Source of the DNA: Actinoplanes italicus
GTDB lineage: Bacteria; Actinomycetota; Actinomycetes; Mycobacteriales; Micromonosporaceae
Direction: 5' to 3'
Length of the DNA: 64,000 bases
NCBI RefSeq assembly: GCF_003001815.1
Contig: NZ_PVMZ01000008.1
Location: forward strand, 62,001-126,000
Under the pieces are notes generated by a model. The model did not search any database. It had not been told where the DNA came from and worked only from the letters and a program-made list of their open reading frames with translations. How positions within the stretch are numbered: position 1 is the stretch's first letter; the number at the start of each line of letters is the position of its first letter. Positions 1 through 8,936 of the stretch are shown one piece after another. The translations under genes were made by a program, and so were the position numbers.

Positions 1-432
1 CAGGATCCACGGACAGCCCGCCGCGGCGGCGACCGACGCCATGTCCGGGTCGGCCAGGCCGCCGGAGACGTCGTTGATCACCACGGCGCCGGCCTTCAGC
101 GCGGCCTCGGCGACCGCCGCGCGGGTGGTGTCGATGCTGACCGGTACGCCCTGGGCGAACAACCGCTCGATCACCGGCACGACCCGGCTGATCTCGGTCT
201 GCGCGTCCACGCGCTCGGCGCCCGGCCGGGTCGACTCGCCACCCACGTCGATGACGTGCGCGCCCTCCTGAAAAAGGCAGACACCGTGCTGAACCGCGGC
301 GTCGACACCGGTGTATCTACCACCGTCAGAGAAGGAGTCCGGCGTGACGTTGAGGACACCCATCACGACCGGGTGATCCCGGCGAAGCAGTTCAGCCCCT
401 GTGAGCTGCGCGTCTGTCGGCGAATTGGACAC
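1..432 (-). CDS. folP: Dihydropteroate synthase, N-terminal part (runs off the left edge)
   Basis: Condenses p-aminobenzoate with dihydropterin pyrophosphate to dihydropteroate in folate synthesis, in the cytoplasm. The 144 visible codons carry the family signatures in order: MGVLNVTPDSFSDGG near residue 24, then VIDVGGESTRPGA, SIDTTRA and VINDVSGG. The GTG at 432 is chosen as start; an in-frame ATG at 363 begins at MGVLNV and would cut off the short leader seen here. No clear Shine-Dalgarno is visible. The gene is divergent from the secretion-like operon that follows. In M. tuberculosis folP1 lies next to folE and ftsH; here folE is about 15 kb away. The C-terminal half is outside the window. 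Confidence 0.95.
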   Translation of the reverse strand, partial: MSNSPTDAQLTGAELLRRDHPVVMGVLNVTPDSFSDGGRYTGVDAAVQHGVCLFQEGAHVIDVGGESTRPGAERVDAQTEISRVVPVIERLFAQGVPVSIDTTRAAVAEAALKAGAVVINDVSGGLADPDMASVAAAAGCPWIL

Positions 433-688
433 ACGTGAAGGGTACGGGGCACGGGTGATTCGAACAGGCGTACGATGCCGTGTGACTGTGAATCACGCAC
501 TCCTTCACCTTGGGTAACGAAACGGGCGCTTGTTGCTCGCAAGTACGGGCCGTACTCTTCGGAACTGGGCATCATGAAGTGACCGAAGAGAGCAGAGACG
601 AGCATGGCAGTGCCCGAACGGCTCACTCGACGCGGTGAGTCAGAGGTAGCACCATATGGGCGTTGCCGTACGGCTTCACAACTGCAGC

Positions 689-711
689 GTGTCCGTACCC
701 CCCACGGACAC
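689..711 (+). promoter_or_regulatory. Hairpin just upstream of the secretion operon RBS
   Basis: The 293-base gap 433-725 between folP and the operon holds no convincing gene. At its end an 8-bp perfect inverted repeat (689-696 with 704-711, C-rich 7-base loop) stands directly before the GGGAGG ribosome binding site at 713-718. It could be a leader stem affecting translation or simply chance in GC-rich DNA. No -10/-35 pair is convincing. Confidence 0.35.
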
Positions 712-725
712 CGGGAGGTTTACCG

Positions 726-989
726 ATGATCGCCACCGAGATCGCCATCCTGGCGGCAGAGCCATCAGGCAGCATCAACACCGAAGGCATCGTCACCTTC
801 TTCGCGAGCAACATCGCTCCGATCCTGCTCGCGGTGCTCGGCGTGATCTTCATCGGCCGGGCCAGCAGAGGTGAGATCTCGAAGGTCCTCACCAGTTCGG
901 CGATCGCGATCGTGGGCCTGGCGTTCATCGCCGGCGCCGCGACGCTGTTCTTCGTCGGCGAGTCGATCATCGACCTGATCTTCAACTGA
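726..989 (+). CDS. Small two-helix membrane protein, possible pilin-like (VirB2-type) subunit
   Basis: An 87-residue protein with two hydrophobic segments, roughly residues 27-45 and 58-83, separated by a short basic loop (GRASRGE). This size and topology match VirB2/TrbC-like or other small membrane subunits that open type IV secretion operons, but no family signature is certain. The ATG at 726 has a good GGGAGG ribosome binding site; the frame is open further upstream without RBS support. The next gene starts one base after this stop, so it is the first gene of the 726-8933 operon. The function is inferred from position. Confidence 0.6.
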   Translation: MIATEIAILAAEPSGSINTEGIVTFFASNIAPILLAVLGVIFIGRASRGEISKVLTSSAIAIVGLAFIAGAATLFFVGESIIDLIFN

Positions 990-990
990 G

Positions 991-1353
991 ATGCGGCTCC
1001 GGACCGACGACGACATCTACCGGGCGCGCCTGGTCTACCTCGGCCCGCCCGGCTACACACTGCCCGTACACCTGCCCTACGCGCAGTACGGCATGTTCGT
1101 CGTTCTAGTGCCGCTCTTCATGGCCATCCACTACGCGCTCACGCTCGAGTTCGACCCGTTCCCGGCCTGGGAGATCGCCCTCGCCATGGTGTCGACCTCG
1201 TACGTGTTCCGGCATGTCGACCCGGACCGACCGGCCCGCGTCGTCATCCGCACCGCGCTCACCGACTGGCGCCGCACCCGCGAGCCGGCCGTGGAACAGC
1301 GCGATCCCCGACTTGTCGCCACTCGCATCCGCGTCCGGGAGGAGTTGGTATGA
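991..1353 (+). CDS. VirB3/PrgI-like small membrane protein
   Basis: A 120-residue protein with two hydrophobic stretches around residues 32-50 and 54-70 and a basic C-terminal part rich in Arg. In Gram-positive conjugation systems a PrgI/VirB3-type protein of this size and two-helix topology directly precedes the VirB4 ATPase gene and helps anchor it to the membrane; that is the arrangement here. The stop TGA overlaps the ATG of a 14-codon frame that leads into the ATPase gene. The assignment rests on size, topology and gene order, not on a diagnostic motif. Confidence 0.55.
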   Translation: MRLRTDDDIYRARLVYLGPPGYTLPVHLPYAQYGMFVVLVPLFMAIHYALTLEFDPFPAWEIALAMVSTSYVFRHVDPDRPARVVIRTALTDWRRTREPAVEQRDPRLVATRIRVREELV

Positions 1354-1394
1354 CCAGTTGCCAGGTCGTCCGCGCATACGAGGTCCACGCATGA
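1350..1394 (+). CDS. 14-residue bridging mini-ORF (possible translational coupler)
   Basis: An ATG at 1350 overlaps the stop of the preceding gene (ATGA) and opens 14 codons (MTSCQVVRAYEVHA). These end in a TGA at 1392 that overlaps the ATG of the VirB4-like gene (again ATGA). The start of the large ATPase gene has little Shine-Dalgarno of its own, so ribosomes passing through this mini-ORF could deliver it by termination-reinitiation. The peptide itself is probably not functional. The arrangement may also be accidental. Confidence 0.4.
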   Translation: MTSCQVVRAYEVHA

Positions 1395-4300
1395 CCGGAA
1401 CGTATCCGCACGGGCATCCCCGCGCGGACGCATCGTCCCCGGGCAGGCAGAGTAACGGTGTGCGTTCGGACAACTACTCCTCGCCTGATTCGCTCGACGA
1501 CGCCGAAGAGTTCGTCGCCGCGCCCGGACACGGTGGAGTGGGCGTCTTCCAGGCACCGCAACCGGTGCGGCCGCGTGGCGCCGTCGACACCAGTATGGAC
1601 ATCGACTCGCCGTTCCTGGACCTGTTCGGTGGAGCAGCGGTTACCCCGAAGAGTGATCCGCAAACGCCACCCGCCTCACGTCCGGTTGCGACACCCCCGA
1701 TCCCGGCAGCGCCGCCGGTCGCACCGGCCCCCGTCTCACCGGCGCCGGTCTCCACCCCGCCGGCCATCTCGGCTCCGCCCGCGCCGGTCGCGGGACCGCC
1801 GCCGGTCGCCGCGCCGCCCCACGGCTGGAACGGCACCTCGTACCCCACCCCGGCACCGGCCGCGCCGGAACCCGCCTACTTCCCCGAGAACGGCCACGTC
1901 CACGAGAACGGCCACGTGGTCGCGCCGGATCCGGTGGACGACGACGAGCTGCTCGACTTCGAGGACTGGCCGCCCGCCCAGCCGATCGCCCGCCCCCTGT
2001 CCTGGGAGCAGCCGGCCGTCGCGGCGGCGCCCGCTCCGATCGCGCCCATGCCGGCCGCCGACCCGGCGCCGCTGCCCGTCCCGGTCCCCGAGAAGGCCCC
2101 GGCCCGGCGCAAGGAGAAGGCGCCCGCCAAGCGCAAGGAGAAGAAGGAGCCGACGCCGGCTCCGCTGCGGCCGCAGAAGCTCAAGTTCAACGACCGGGAC
2201 CCGTCCGTCGAGCTGGCGATCAGCGAGATCGCCGGGCACCTGACGTTCACCCAGAGCACCGTGACGGCGTGGTACTACCTGCCCGAGGTGCGCTGGGCCT
2301 TCCGCCCGGACGCCGAGCGCGAGGCGCTGCTCAGCGCCATCTCCGAGCAGTACGCCGGCCTCGCCGGATTCCGGCTGCACCTGCGCCGCACCACCCGCCC
2401 CTTCCCGGCCGACGAGTGGGCCCGCACCGTCGACTCGTTCACCACCAAACCGCTGGCCGACGTGCACGGTGCCACCTCATGGTCGGACCACCTGGTCGCG
2501 GCCCAGCGGCACCTGCTCTCGGTCAACCACGCGGAGGGGCAGACCTTCCTCGGCGTCACGTTCGCGCGGCGGTCGCTCGGCGACACCTTCTCCGAGCGGA
2601 TCCTGCGCGCCTTCGGCAAGGGCACCTCGGACGGCGAACGGCGCAAACTCGGCCGGACCGTCGAGCAGTTCGACGAGGTGCTCAACGCGTTCGGCATGCG
2701 CGGGCGGCGGGTCACCCCGCAGGAGCTGGAGTGGCTGCTCTACCGCTCGGTGGCGCTCGGCATGGCCCCGCCGGGACTGCTCTCCCCGGTCACCAACGGG
2801 CACTGGGAGACCGGTGACCTGCTCGCGCTCACCGAGGCGGTGGAGCGCTACCGGACGCCGTACGGCTCGACCGTGAAGCTCGTCAACCGCATGTCCGGCG
2901 AGGAACGCCACGTGGCCGTGCTCTCCGTCGGCCGGATGGAGCCGCTGGAGATCCCGGAGAAGCACGAACCGTGGATGCACTTCCACGAGCGGCTTCCCTG
3001 GCCCATGGAGCTGTCGTCGCGGATCGACATCCTCGGCTCCAACAGCTCGTTCAAGAATCTCGAGCACCGGCTCCGGATGATCCGGTCCCAGCAGCTCGAC
3101 TACGCCGAGCACGGCATCGACGCGCCGCCCGAGCTGGAGCGCCTCGCCAAGCGGGCCCTGGTCATCGGCGACGAGATGACCACCGGGCTGCCCGTCGAGT
3201 CGGCCCGTGCACATGGCTGGCACCGGCTCGCGGTCAGCGGCGCCACCCGCGAGGAGTGTCTGGAGCGGGCCCGGCGGCTCATCCAGCTCTACTCGCGCGA
3301 GCTGCGGATCTCCCTGCAGCACCCGAAGAACCAGGACCAGCTGGCCCGCGAGTTCATCCCGGGCGAGCCGATCGCCAACACCGGCTACGTCCGGCGGATG
3401 CCGGTCAAGCTGCTGGCCGCGGCGCTCCCGCAGGCGGCCTCGACGGTCGGCGACCGCCGGGGAGACCTCATCGGGCGTACGTCCGGCACGTGCCGTCGTC
3501 CGGTCTTCCTCGACCTGCACTTCCCGATGGAGGTACGCGAGCGCTCCGGTCTGGGTGTGTTCGTGGCCGAGCCGGGCGGTGGCAAGTCGACCCTGATGGG
3601 TGCGCTCGGCTACCTCAACGCCCGCCGCGGCGTGCAGGTGACCCTGCTCGACCCGTCCGGCCCACTCGCCCGCCTGTGTCAGATGCCCGAGCTCCGGCCG
3701 TACAGCCGGGTCCTGAATCTGACCGGTTCGGAACAGGGCACCCTCGCTCCCTACTCGCTGATCCCGACCCCGGTGCGCTCGGAATTCCCGACCGGACCGG
3801 CCGGCGACCGGGAGTACGAGATCGCCGTCTCCAACGCGCGCGCCGAGCGGCGGATGCTCGTGCAGGACATCTGCTCGATGCTGGTGCCGCCGCAGGTCGC
3901 CAAGGAGGCGTCCACCGCCACCCTGCTCCGGCACGCGGTGCGGCAGGTGCCGGCCGAGGAGACGTCCACTCTCGACGACGTCGTGCGTACCCTCCAGGCG
4001 CTCGACAACGACGAGGGCCGGGAACTCGCCAACCTGCTCCTCGACACCGCCGAGATGCCGCTGGCGCTGCTGTTCTTCGGCCACCCGCCGCCGCACCTGC
4101 TCGGCGCCGACGCGGCCCTCACCGTGATCACCATGGCCGGACTGCGGCTACCCGACCTCAAGATCGAGCGGGAGTACTGGTCGGCCGAGGAGTCACTGGC
4201 CCTGCCGATGCTGCACACCGCACACCGGCTCGCGGTCCGGCGCTGCTACGGCGGCTCGATGTCCTCCCGCAAGATGGTCGGCCTGGACGAGGCCCACTTC

Positions 4301-4732
4301 ATGGAGGGCTGGCGCTCCGGCCGGTCGTTCCTGGTCCGTCTCGCCCGCGACTCCCGTAAATGGAACCTGGCCGCCCTCGTGGCCTCCCAGAACCCGCGCG
4401 ACATCCTCGGCCTCGACGTGCAGAACCTGGTCTCCACGGTCTTCGTCGGCCGGATCGCCGAGGACCAGGAGATCGCCTCCGAGGCACTGCGGCTGCTGCG
4501 GGTCCCGGTCCACGACGGGTACGAGGCGACGCTGGCGTCCCTCTCCCAGGTCGACACATCCTCCCAGCAGCGACTCGGCTTCCGTGAGTTCGTGATGCGG
4601 GACGTGGACGGCCGGGTCCAGAAGGTACGCGTCGACGTCTCGTACGTCGACGGACTGCTCGAACACCTGGACACGACACCGGGCGTGGCACCGACACAGG
4701 TCGTGCCTCTCCCGTCCGACCTGGAGGTTTGA
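1391..4732 (+). CDS. VirB4-like ATPase of a type IV secretion-type system
   Basis: A 1113-residue protein. The first ~260 residues are Pro/Ala-rich and low complexity, followed by a Lys-rich stretch (about 235-260). The body resembles actinobacterial VirB4-type ATPases (sometimes described as SCO6880-like). Walker A is EPGGGKST with Lys about 732. Walker B is MVGLDEAHF with Asp-Glu at about 966-967. VirB4 proteins energise assembly and substrate movement in type IV secretion systems at the inner face of the membrane. The start at 1391 overlaps a 14-codon mini-ORF; the open frame extends upstream only inside the previous gene. The VirB6-like gene follows one base after the stop. The long disordered N-terminus is unusual for the family. 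Confidence 0.8.
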   Translation: MTGTYPHGHPRADASSPGRQSNGVRSDNYSSPDSLDDAEEFVAAPGHGGVGVFQAPQPVRPRGAVDTSMDIDSPFLDLFGGAAVTPKSDPQTPPASRPVATPPIPAAPPVAPAPVSPAPVSTPPAISAPPAPVAGPPPVAAPPHGWNGTSYPTPAPAAPEPAYFPENGHVHENGHVVAPDPVDDDELLDFEDWPPAQPIARPLSWEQPAVAAAPAPIAPMPAADPAPLPVPVPEKAPARRKEKAPAKRKEKKEPTPAPLRPQKLKFNDRDPSVELAISEIAGHLTFTQSTVTAWYYLPEVRWAFRPDAEREALLSAISEQYAGLAGFRLHLRRTTRPFPADEWARTVDSFTTKPLADVHGATSWSDHLVAAQRHLLSVNHAEGQTFLGVTFARRSLGDTFSERILRAFGKGTSDGERRKLGRTVEQFDEVLNAFGMRGRRVTPQELEWLLYRSVALGMAPPGLLSPVTNGHWETGDLLALTEAVERYRTPYGSTVKLVNRMSGEERHVAVLSVGRMEPLEIPEKHEPWMHFHERLPWPMELSSRIDILGSNSSFKNLEHRLRMIRSQQLDYAEHGIDAPPELERLAKRALVIGDEMTTGLPVESARAHGWHRLAVSGATREECLERARRLIQLYSRELRISLQHPKNQDQLAREFIPGEPIANTGYVRRMPVKLLAAALPQAASTVGDRRGDLIGRTSGTCRRPVFLDLHFPMEVRERSGLGVFVAEPGGGKSTLMGALGYLNARRGVQVTLLDPSGPLARLCQMPELRPYSRVLNLTGSEQGTLAPYSLIPTPVRSEFPTGPAGDREYEIAVSNARAERRMLVQDICSMLVPPQVAKEASTATLLRHAVRQVPAEETSTLDDVVRTLQALDNDEGRELANLLLDTAEMPLALLFFGHPPPHLLGADAALTVITMAGLRLPDLKIEREYWSAEESLALPMLHTAHRLAVRRCYGGSMSSRKMVGLDEAHFMEGWRSGRSFLVRLARDSRKWNLAALVASQNPRDILGLDVQNLVSTVFVGRIAEDQEIASEALRLLRVPVHDGYEATLASLSQVDTSSQQRLGFREFVMRDVDGRVQKVRVDVSYVDGLLEHLDTTPGVAPTQVVPLPSDLEV

Positions 4733-4733
4733 G

Positions 4734-6671
4734 ATGGTGCGGCGGGGGCTGGCGTTTCTCACGACATTGGTCGTCGCGATGGTGGCGTCGATCGCCTGGG
4801 CGGTCGCCGCACCGAGCGGGGCGGCGGCGGCCCCACCGGCACAGGTTCCCGGCGGCGCCTGCAGCGTCGAGGAGTGGCAGCAGGACTTCCGGGCCTGTGT
4901 CGACCGGCTCGCCGAGGTCACCGGTGCGCGGGCCACGTGCCTCGACCCGCCGACACCGAGCACGCCCGACTCCGGCCTGGCCGGCTGGTTCGCCGAACGT
5001 CCCGCCTCGTCGACCAAGAACAGCTTCCCCGGCCTCTACAGCGACTACGGCTACGCCGGGTACAACTTCGTCACCTACGACATGGAGGGCGGCTGCGCCT
5101 CCACCGTCGTCGCCGCCGATCAGAAGTTCGAGACGACGATCGCCAACGGCGAGTTCATGATCGCCACGGCGGTGATCGGCGCCTCGAACGCACTGCGCGA
5201 GCGGGCCTGGAACCCGGAGACCCTCTGGGGCTGGGCCGACCCGCTGGTCGACCAGGCCACCAAGGCCGTCTACCAGAAGGTCTTCACCGTCTTCGGCGTG
5301 ATCACCCTCGCGGTGGTCGGTCTCTACCTGCTCTGGCGCTCCCGGCAGGCCGAGATGGGCGCCGCCACGACGACCGCGGGCTGGGCGATCTTCATCATGG
5401 TCGTGGTCACCGCCATCGCTTCATGGCCGGTGCAGTCAGCCAAGATCGCCGACCAGAGCCTGATCACTTCGCTCGGCGTGGTGCACGAAGCAGTAGGACC
5501 GCAGCCCAAGGAACGCGTCGGAGAATGCGCCCTCGGACCTGACGCATGTGCCGACAAGCGCCCACCCGCGGTGCGCGCCAGTGACACCGCAACCGAGACC
5601 ATGCTCTACCGCAACTGGCTTCGGGGCGTTCTCGGTTCCGCCGACAGCCAGACGGCCAAGAAGTACGGTGAAGCGCTCTACGACGCCCGCTCGCTGAGCT
5701 GGGAAGAGGTAAAACAGATCCGCGCGTTCCCCGCAACTCGCGACGGGACGCTGGACCTCAAGAAGACCCAGTGGTCGAAGGTCGCCGAGCAGATCCGCAC
5801 CGAGGATCCGGAAGCCTACGAGTACCTCCAGGGCGCGAAGGGGATGGAGCGGGTCGGCGCCGGCTTCATCGCGATGCTCGCCGCGATCATGTACGCGATG
5901 TTCGACATCACCGCCTCCCTCCTGGTCCTGCTCGGCTTCCTGATCTTCCGCTGGGCCGTCATCGCGGCGCCGATCCTCGGCACCATCGGCCTCCTGCGGC
6001 CGGCGAGCGGCGGCGTGCGGCGGCTGGGCAACGCGGTCGTCGCGGCGCTGTTCAACATCGCGATCTTCGGTACGGGCGCGGCGATCTACCTGTTCGCCGT
6101 CGACCTGATCATGAACACCGCGAGCCTGGCCGGCTGGCTCCAGGTGGTTCTGGTCTGGCTCTGCGGCGTGGTCGGATGGCTGCTGCTCCGGCCGTACCGG
6201 CGGATCACCCAGCTCGGCGGCAAGGACGGCGCCGCCGCGATCGCCTCCGGCGGATCCTGGCACCGGCGCTTCTTCCGCGACATGCGGGAGGCCGCCAAGC
6301 TCGACATCGCCGAGCCCGGAGGTACCCGGGAACCCACCTTCGGCAAAGGCAACATGCTGGAGCAGCGCAATCTGCGCCCGGAGGCCCGGCTCGAGGACGC
6401 CTCGACGAACCAGCGCCGGGAGAGCACCGAGATCGTCCCGGTCGCCGGTCCGCCGACCCGGCCGGACGGCAACGAGAGCGTGCGCGACGACAGTCCGGCC
6501 CCGGCGCAGACCGGAAAGGGCCGGGCCGCCCCGTCCCGGACGCGCGGCGCCTCCGACTGGACCGAGCCGGACGTCTCGGAACGGCCGTCATCGTTCGCGA
6601 TCTACCGGCCCGAGACCGGCGCGACCAGTGAGGAGCCGGCCAGCCCGCGGGTGCGCTCCGAGGCACGGTGA
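4734..6671 (+). CDS. VirB6/TrbL-like polytopic membrane protein
   Basis: A 645-residue protein. The N-terminus looks like a signal peptide ending in an Ala-rich AxA region near residue 35. A Cys-containing extracytoplasmic domain follows, then helices near residues 182-200 and 217-235, a second soluble loop (about 240-370), and a cluster of four or five helices between about 375 and 490. The last ~150 residues are charged and disordered. This layout resembles VirB6/TrbL/TcpH channel components of Gram-positive conjugation systems. The stop overlaps the GTG of the next gene. The family placement rests on topology and its position right after the VirB4-like gene. Confidence 0.65.
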   Translation: MVRRGLAFLTTLVVAMVASIAWAVAAPSGAAAAPPAQVPGGACSVEEWQQDFRACVDRLAEVTGARATCLDPPTPSTPDSGLAGWFAERPASSTKNSFPGLYSDYGYAGYNFVTYDMEGGCASTVVAADQKFETTIANGEFMIATAVIGASNALRERAWNPETLWGWADPLVDQATKAVYQKVFTVFGVITLAVVGLYLLWRSRQAEMGAATTTAGWAIFIMVVVTAIASWPVQSAKIADQSLITSLGVVHEAVGPQPKERVGECALGPDACADKRPPAVRASDTATETMLYRNWLRGVLGSADSQTAKKYGEALYDARSLSWEEVKQIRAFPATRDGTLDLKKTQWSKVAEQIRTEDPEAYEYLQGAKGMERVGAGFIAMLAAIMYAMFDITASLLVLLGFLIFRWAVIAAPILGTIGLLRPASGGVRRLGNAVVAALFNIAIFGTGAAIYLFAVDLIMNTASLAGWLQVVLVWLCGVVGWLLLRPYRRITQLGGKDGAAAIASGGSWHRRFFRDMREAAKLDIAEPGGTREPTFGKGNMLEQRNLRPEARLEDASTNQRRESTEIVPVAGPPTRPDGNESVRDDSPAPAQTGKGRAAPSRTRGASDWTEPDVSERPSSFAIYRPETGATSEEPASPRVRSEAR

Positions 6672-7219
6672 GTGGGATGTCCGGTCTGGTAGCGCGCACC
6701 CTCAACGGGATCTTCCGGTCCCGCTGGGGCATCGCCGTCGTCATCGCCGTGATGGTGCTGGCGGTGGTCGGAATCGGACGGGTCTTCTCCGACGGAGACT
6801 CCACCTCGCCGCTCGGCAACGGCAGTCCGGCTCCGGCGATCAGCATCAACCCCTCCGACGACGACAGCGTCGTCTCCTCCGATCCGCCACCCACACCCCG
6901 GACCAGTCCCGGACGGGCTCAGCCGGAGGCCGTCGCCTACGCGTTCGCCTCCGCGTGGGTCGACCACGACGGCGTGACCGCGAAGAAGTGGCTCAACCGG
7001 CTCCAGCCGAACGCCACACCGCGGCTCACCGACCAGTTGCGCGGCGCGGACCCGGCCGGGATACCGGCCGACCGGATCATCGGCCGGCCCAGCCTGGTCA
7101 CGATCAACGCCACCATGGTCAACGCGACCGTCACGATGGACAGCGGAAAGCTCGGTCTCCGCCTGGTGGCGCCGGAAGGACACTGGCTGGTCGACGGCAT
7201 CGACTGGACGCCGGCATGA
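6668..7219 (+). CDS. Single-pass membrane protein with VirB8/TcpC-like outer domain (putative)
   Basis: A 183-residue protein with a short cytoplasmic start, one membrane helix (about residues 18-36), a Ser/Pro linker, and a ~95-residue C-terminal domain beginning near AVAYAFASAWVDHDG. Helix-rich opening followed by strands (NATMVNATVTMD, HWLVDGIDW) suggests an NTF2-like fold, the fold used by VirB8 and TcpC. GTG 6668 overlaps the previous stop; ATG 6677 is an equally possible start. The next gene begins ATGA over this stop. The VirB8-like role is inference from fold appearance and operon context. Confidence 0.55.
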   Translation: MSGMSGLVARTLNGIFRSRWGIAVVIAVMVLAVVGIGRVFSDGDSTSPLGNGSPAPAISINPSDDDSVVSSDPPPTPRTSPGRAQPEAVAYAFASAWVDHDGVTAKKWLNRLQPNATPRLTDQLRGADPAGIPADRIIGRPSLVTINATMVNATVTMDSGKLGLRLVAPEGHWLVDGIDWTPA

Positions 7220-8334
7220 AGTTCCGGCGGCCGCGCAAGGCGGTCCTCATGGTCGCCTTGGTCGTCACGCTCGCCCTGCTGTGCTGCGGCGGCAGCGTCA
7301 CCGTTCTGCTGCTGAACGGGGTGATCAACGATAATGAACGCAGCTTCCTGAACGCCTCCCTCGGCTGCGGCAAGGGCGGGGCCGTCGATCCGGACTCCAA
7401 GATGCCCGACATCAGTGGGTACAACGCATCCCAGATCCGCAATGCCGCGATCATCATCAACGTCGGCTCCGACCTGGGCCTGCCGCCGCGCGCCTGGGTG
7501 ATCGCGGTGGCGACCGCCATGCAGGAGTCCGCGCTGGTCAACCTCGGACACCTCGGCAAGAGGAACGACCACGACTCGCAGGGGCTCTTCCAGCAGCGGC
7601 CCAGCTCCGGCTGGGGAACGCCGGCCCAGGTGCGGGACCCGGTCTACGCCAGCACGAAGTTCTACAGCAAGCTCCAGACGATCCCGGGATGGGACAAGAT
7701 GCCGCTGACCGACGCGGCGCAGGCGGTGCAGATCAGCGCCTACCCCGACGCGTACGCCAAGCACGAGCCACTGGCCACCCAGATCGTCAACATGCTCGCG
7801 GACGGCGCGGCCAACGCGGTCGGCAACTCGGTGGCCATGGAGTGCGCGGCGTCCGGGGCGGTCGCCGCGTCCGGCTGGACGATCCCGCTCAAAGGGCCGG
7901 TCGGCTCCGGGTTCCGCAGCCGCTCCCGCCCCAACCACCAGGGTGTCGACATCAGTGTGGACAAGTACCGGCCGATCTTCGCGGTGGCCAGCGGCGTGGT
8001 GTCGATGGTGAAGTGCGACGAGGACTTCCGCGGCCGCAAGACCTGCAATGTGGACGGATACCCGGGCAAGGGCGGGTGCGGGTGGATGGTCGAGATCATC
8101 CATGCGGGCAACGTGATGACGCGCTACTGTCACATGGTGCAACGGCCCTTCGTGCGCGAGAACCAGCAGGTCGCGGCCGGTGAGCTTCTCGGACGGGTGG
8201 GCAGCAGCGGCAACTCGTCCGGTCCGCACCTGCACTTCGAGGTGCATCTCGGCAACGACCGGTCGAGTGCCGGAGCAACCGACCCGGTCAGGTTCATGCA
8301 GCAGCAGGGCGCTCCGTTGGGGAACGAGGAATGA
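7216..8334 (+). CDS. Membrane-anchored cell-wall hydrolase: transglycosylase-like plus M23 peptidase domains
   Basis: A 372-residue protein with an N-terminal membrane anchor (about residues 10-32). A helical lysozyme-like region follows, with candidate catalytic Glu in AVATAMQESAL and the downstream DSQGLFQQRPSSGWG typical of actinobacterial lytic transglycosylase-like domains. The C-terminal M23 (LytM-type) zinc peptidase domain shows HxxxD in NHQGVDIS and HxH in GPHLHFEVH. Such two-domain enzymes open peptidoglycan for type IV secretion machines in Gram-positive bacteria (VirB1/TcpG-like role). The start ATG overlaps the previous stop. Local wall remodelling for the 726-8933 apparatus is the likely job. 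Confidence 0.85.
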   Translation: MKFRRPRKAVLMVALVVTLALLCCGGSVTVLLLNGVINDNERSFLNASLGCGKGGAVDPDSKMPDISGYNASQIRNAAIIINVGSDLGLPPRAWVIAVATAMQESALVNLGHLGKRNDHDSQGLFQQRPSSGWGTPAQVRDPVYASTKFYSKLQTIPGWDKMPLTDAAQAVQISAYPDAYAKHEPLATQIVNMLADGAANAVGNSVAMECAASGAVAASGWTIPLKGPVGSGFRSRSRPNHQGVDISVDKYRPIFAVASGVVSMVKCDEDFRGRKTCNVDGYPGKGGCGWMVEIIHAGNVMTRYCHMVQRPFVRENQQVAAGELLGRVGSSGNSSGPHLHFEVHLGNDRSSAGATDPVRFMQQQGAPLGNEE

Positions 8335-8933
8335 GCAGCGGATCGATGCCGGACCCGTTCAACGGCCGGCGCGAGGGGGCGCTGGAGTCACCGCGTCCGA
8401 TAGTGCCCACTCCGGCGACCATGGCGGGAGATCTGCGGGGCCGTCGGGTCCTGGTCGGGCTGCCCGGCCACGGCTGGCGGGGTGATCTGCGGGCCGACGA
8501 GAAGGTCATACAGGGCAGCCGTACGTACGTCCCGGTGATGCCCGAGGCCGAGTGGTACCGCGCCGAGTCCGAACGCACCGAGGTCTTCGCCGCGCTGGTT
8601 CCGGTCGAACGCGTCTGGGTCGAGGAGCTCGGCTTCTCCGGGACCACCACGCCCGGCGCAAAGGTCAATCAGCTGGTCTCCCTCGACGAGCCACCGCGCC
8701 GCCCGCCGGTGTCGGCCATCGACGCCGACTCGCTGACCGGCCGCCGGGTCACACAGATCCTCGACGACGGGACCGAACGCCGTGGCCTGCGGGCGGTGAC
8801 CGAGTCGCACGTGAGCGACGACGGGACCGTCACCGTGCGGGTGGCACAGGAACTCGACTGGTACCGCTGGGGCTGGAGCGGCAAGCTCCCCCGCACGCTC
8901 GAGGTCCCGGCCCACCTGGTGTGGGTCGAGTAA
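8331..8933 (+). CDS. Conserved-looking hypothetical protein, last gene of the secretion-like operon
   Basis: A 200-residue soluble protein without signal peptide or membrane helix. It contains two GRRV..LxG-type stretches (RGRRVLVGLPGHGWRGDL and TGRRVTQILDDGTERRGL) and a Trp-rich C-terminus (DWYRWGWSG). I do not recognise the family. The repeated small-domain look suggests two similar beta-rich modules. The start overlaps the hydrolase stop (ATGA), so it is co-translated with the operon. Its stop lies three bases from the stop of the convergent gene. A cytoplasmic accessory role is guesswork. Confidence 0.7.
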   Translation: MSSGSMPDPFNGRREGALESPRPIVPTPATMAGDLRGRRVLVGLPGHGWRGDLRADEKVIQGSRTYVPVMPEAEWYRAESERTEVFAALVPVERVWVEELGFSGTTTPGAKVNQLVSLDEPPRRPPVSAIDADSLTGRRVTQILDDGTERRGLRAVTESHVSDDGTVTVRVAQELDWYRWGWSGKLPRTLEVPAHLVWVE

Positions 8934-8936
8934 CGC

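Noticed and set aside
726..8933. Integrative conjugative element
   Set aside because: No relaxase, integrase, excisionase, coupling ATPase, partition gene or direct-repeat att sites were found in the window.
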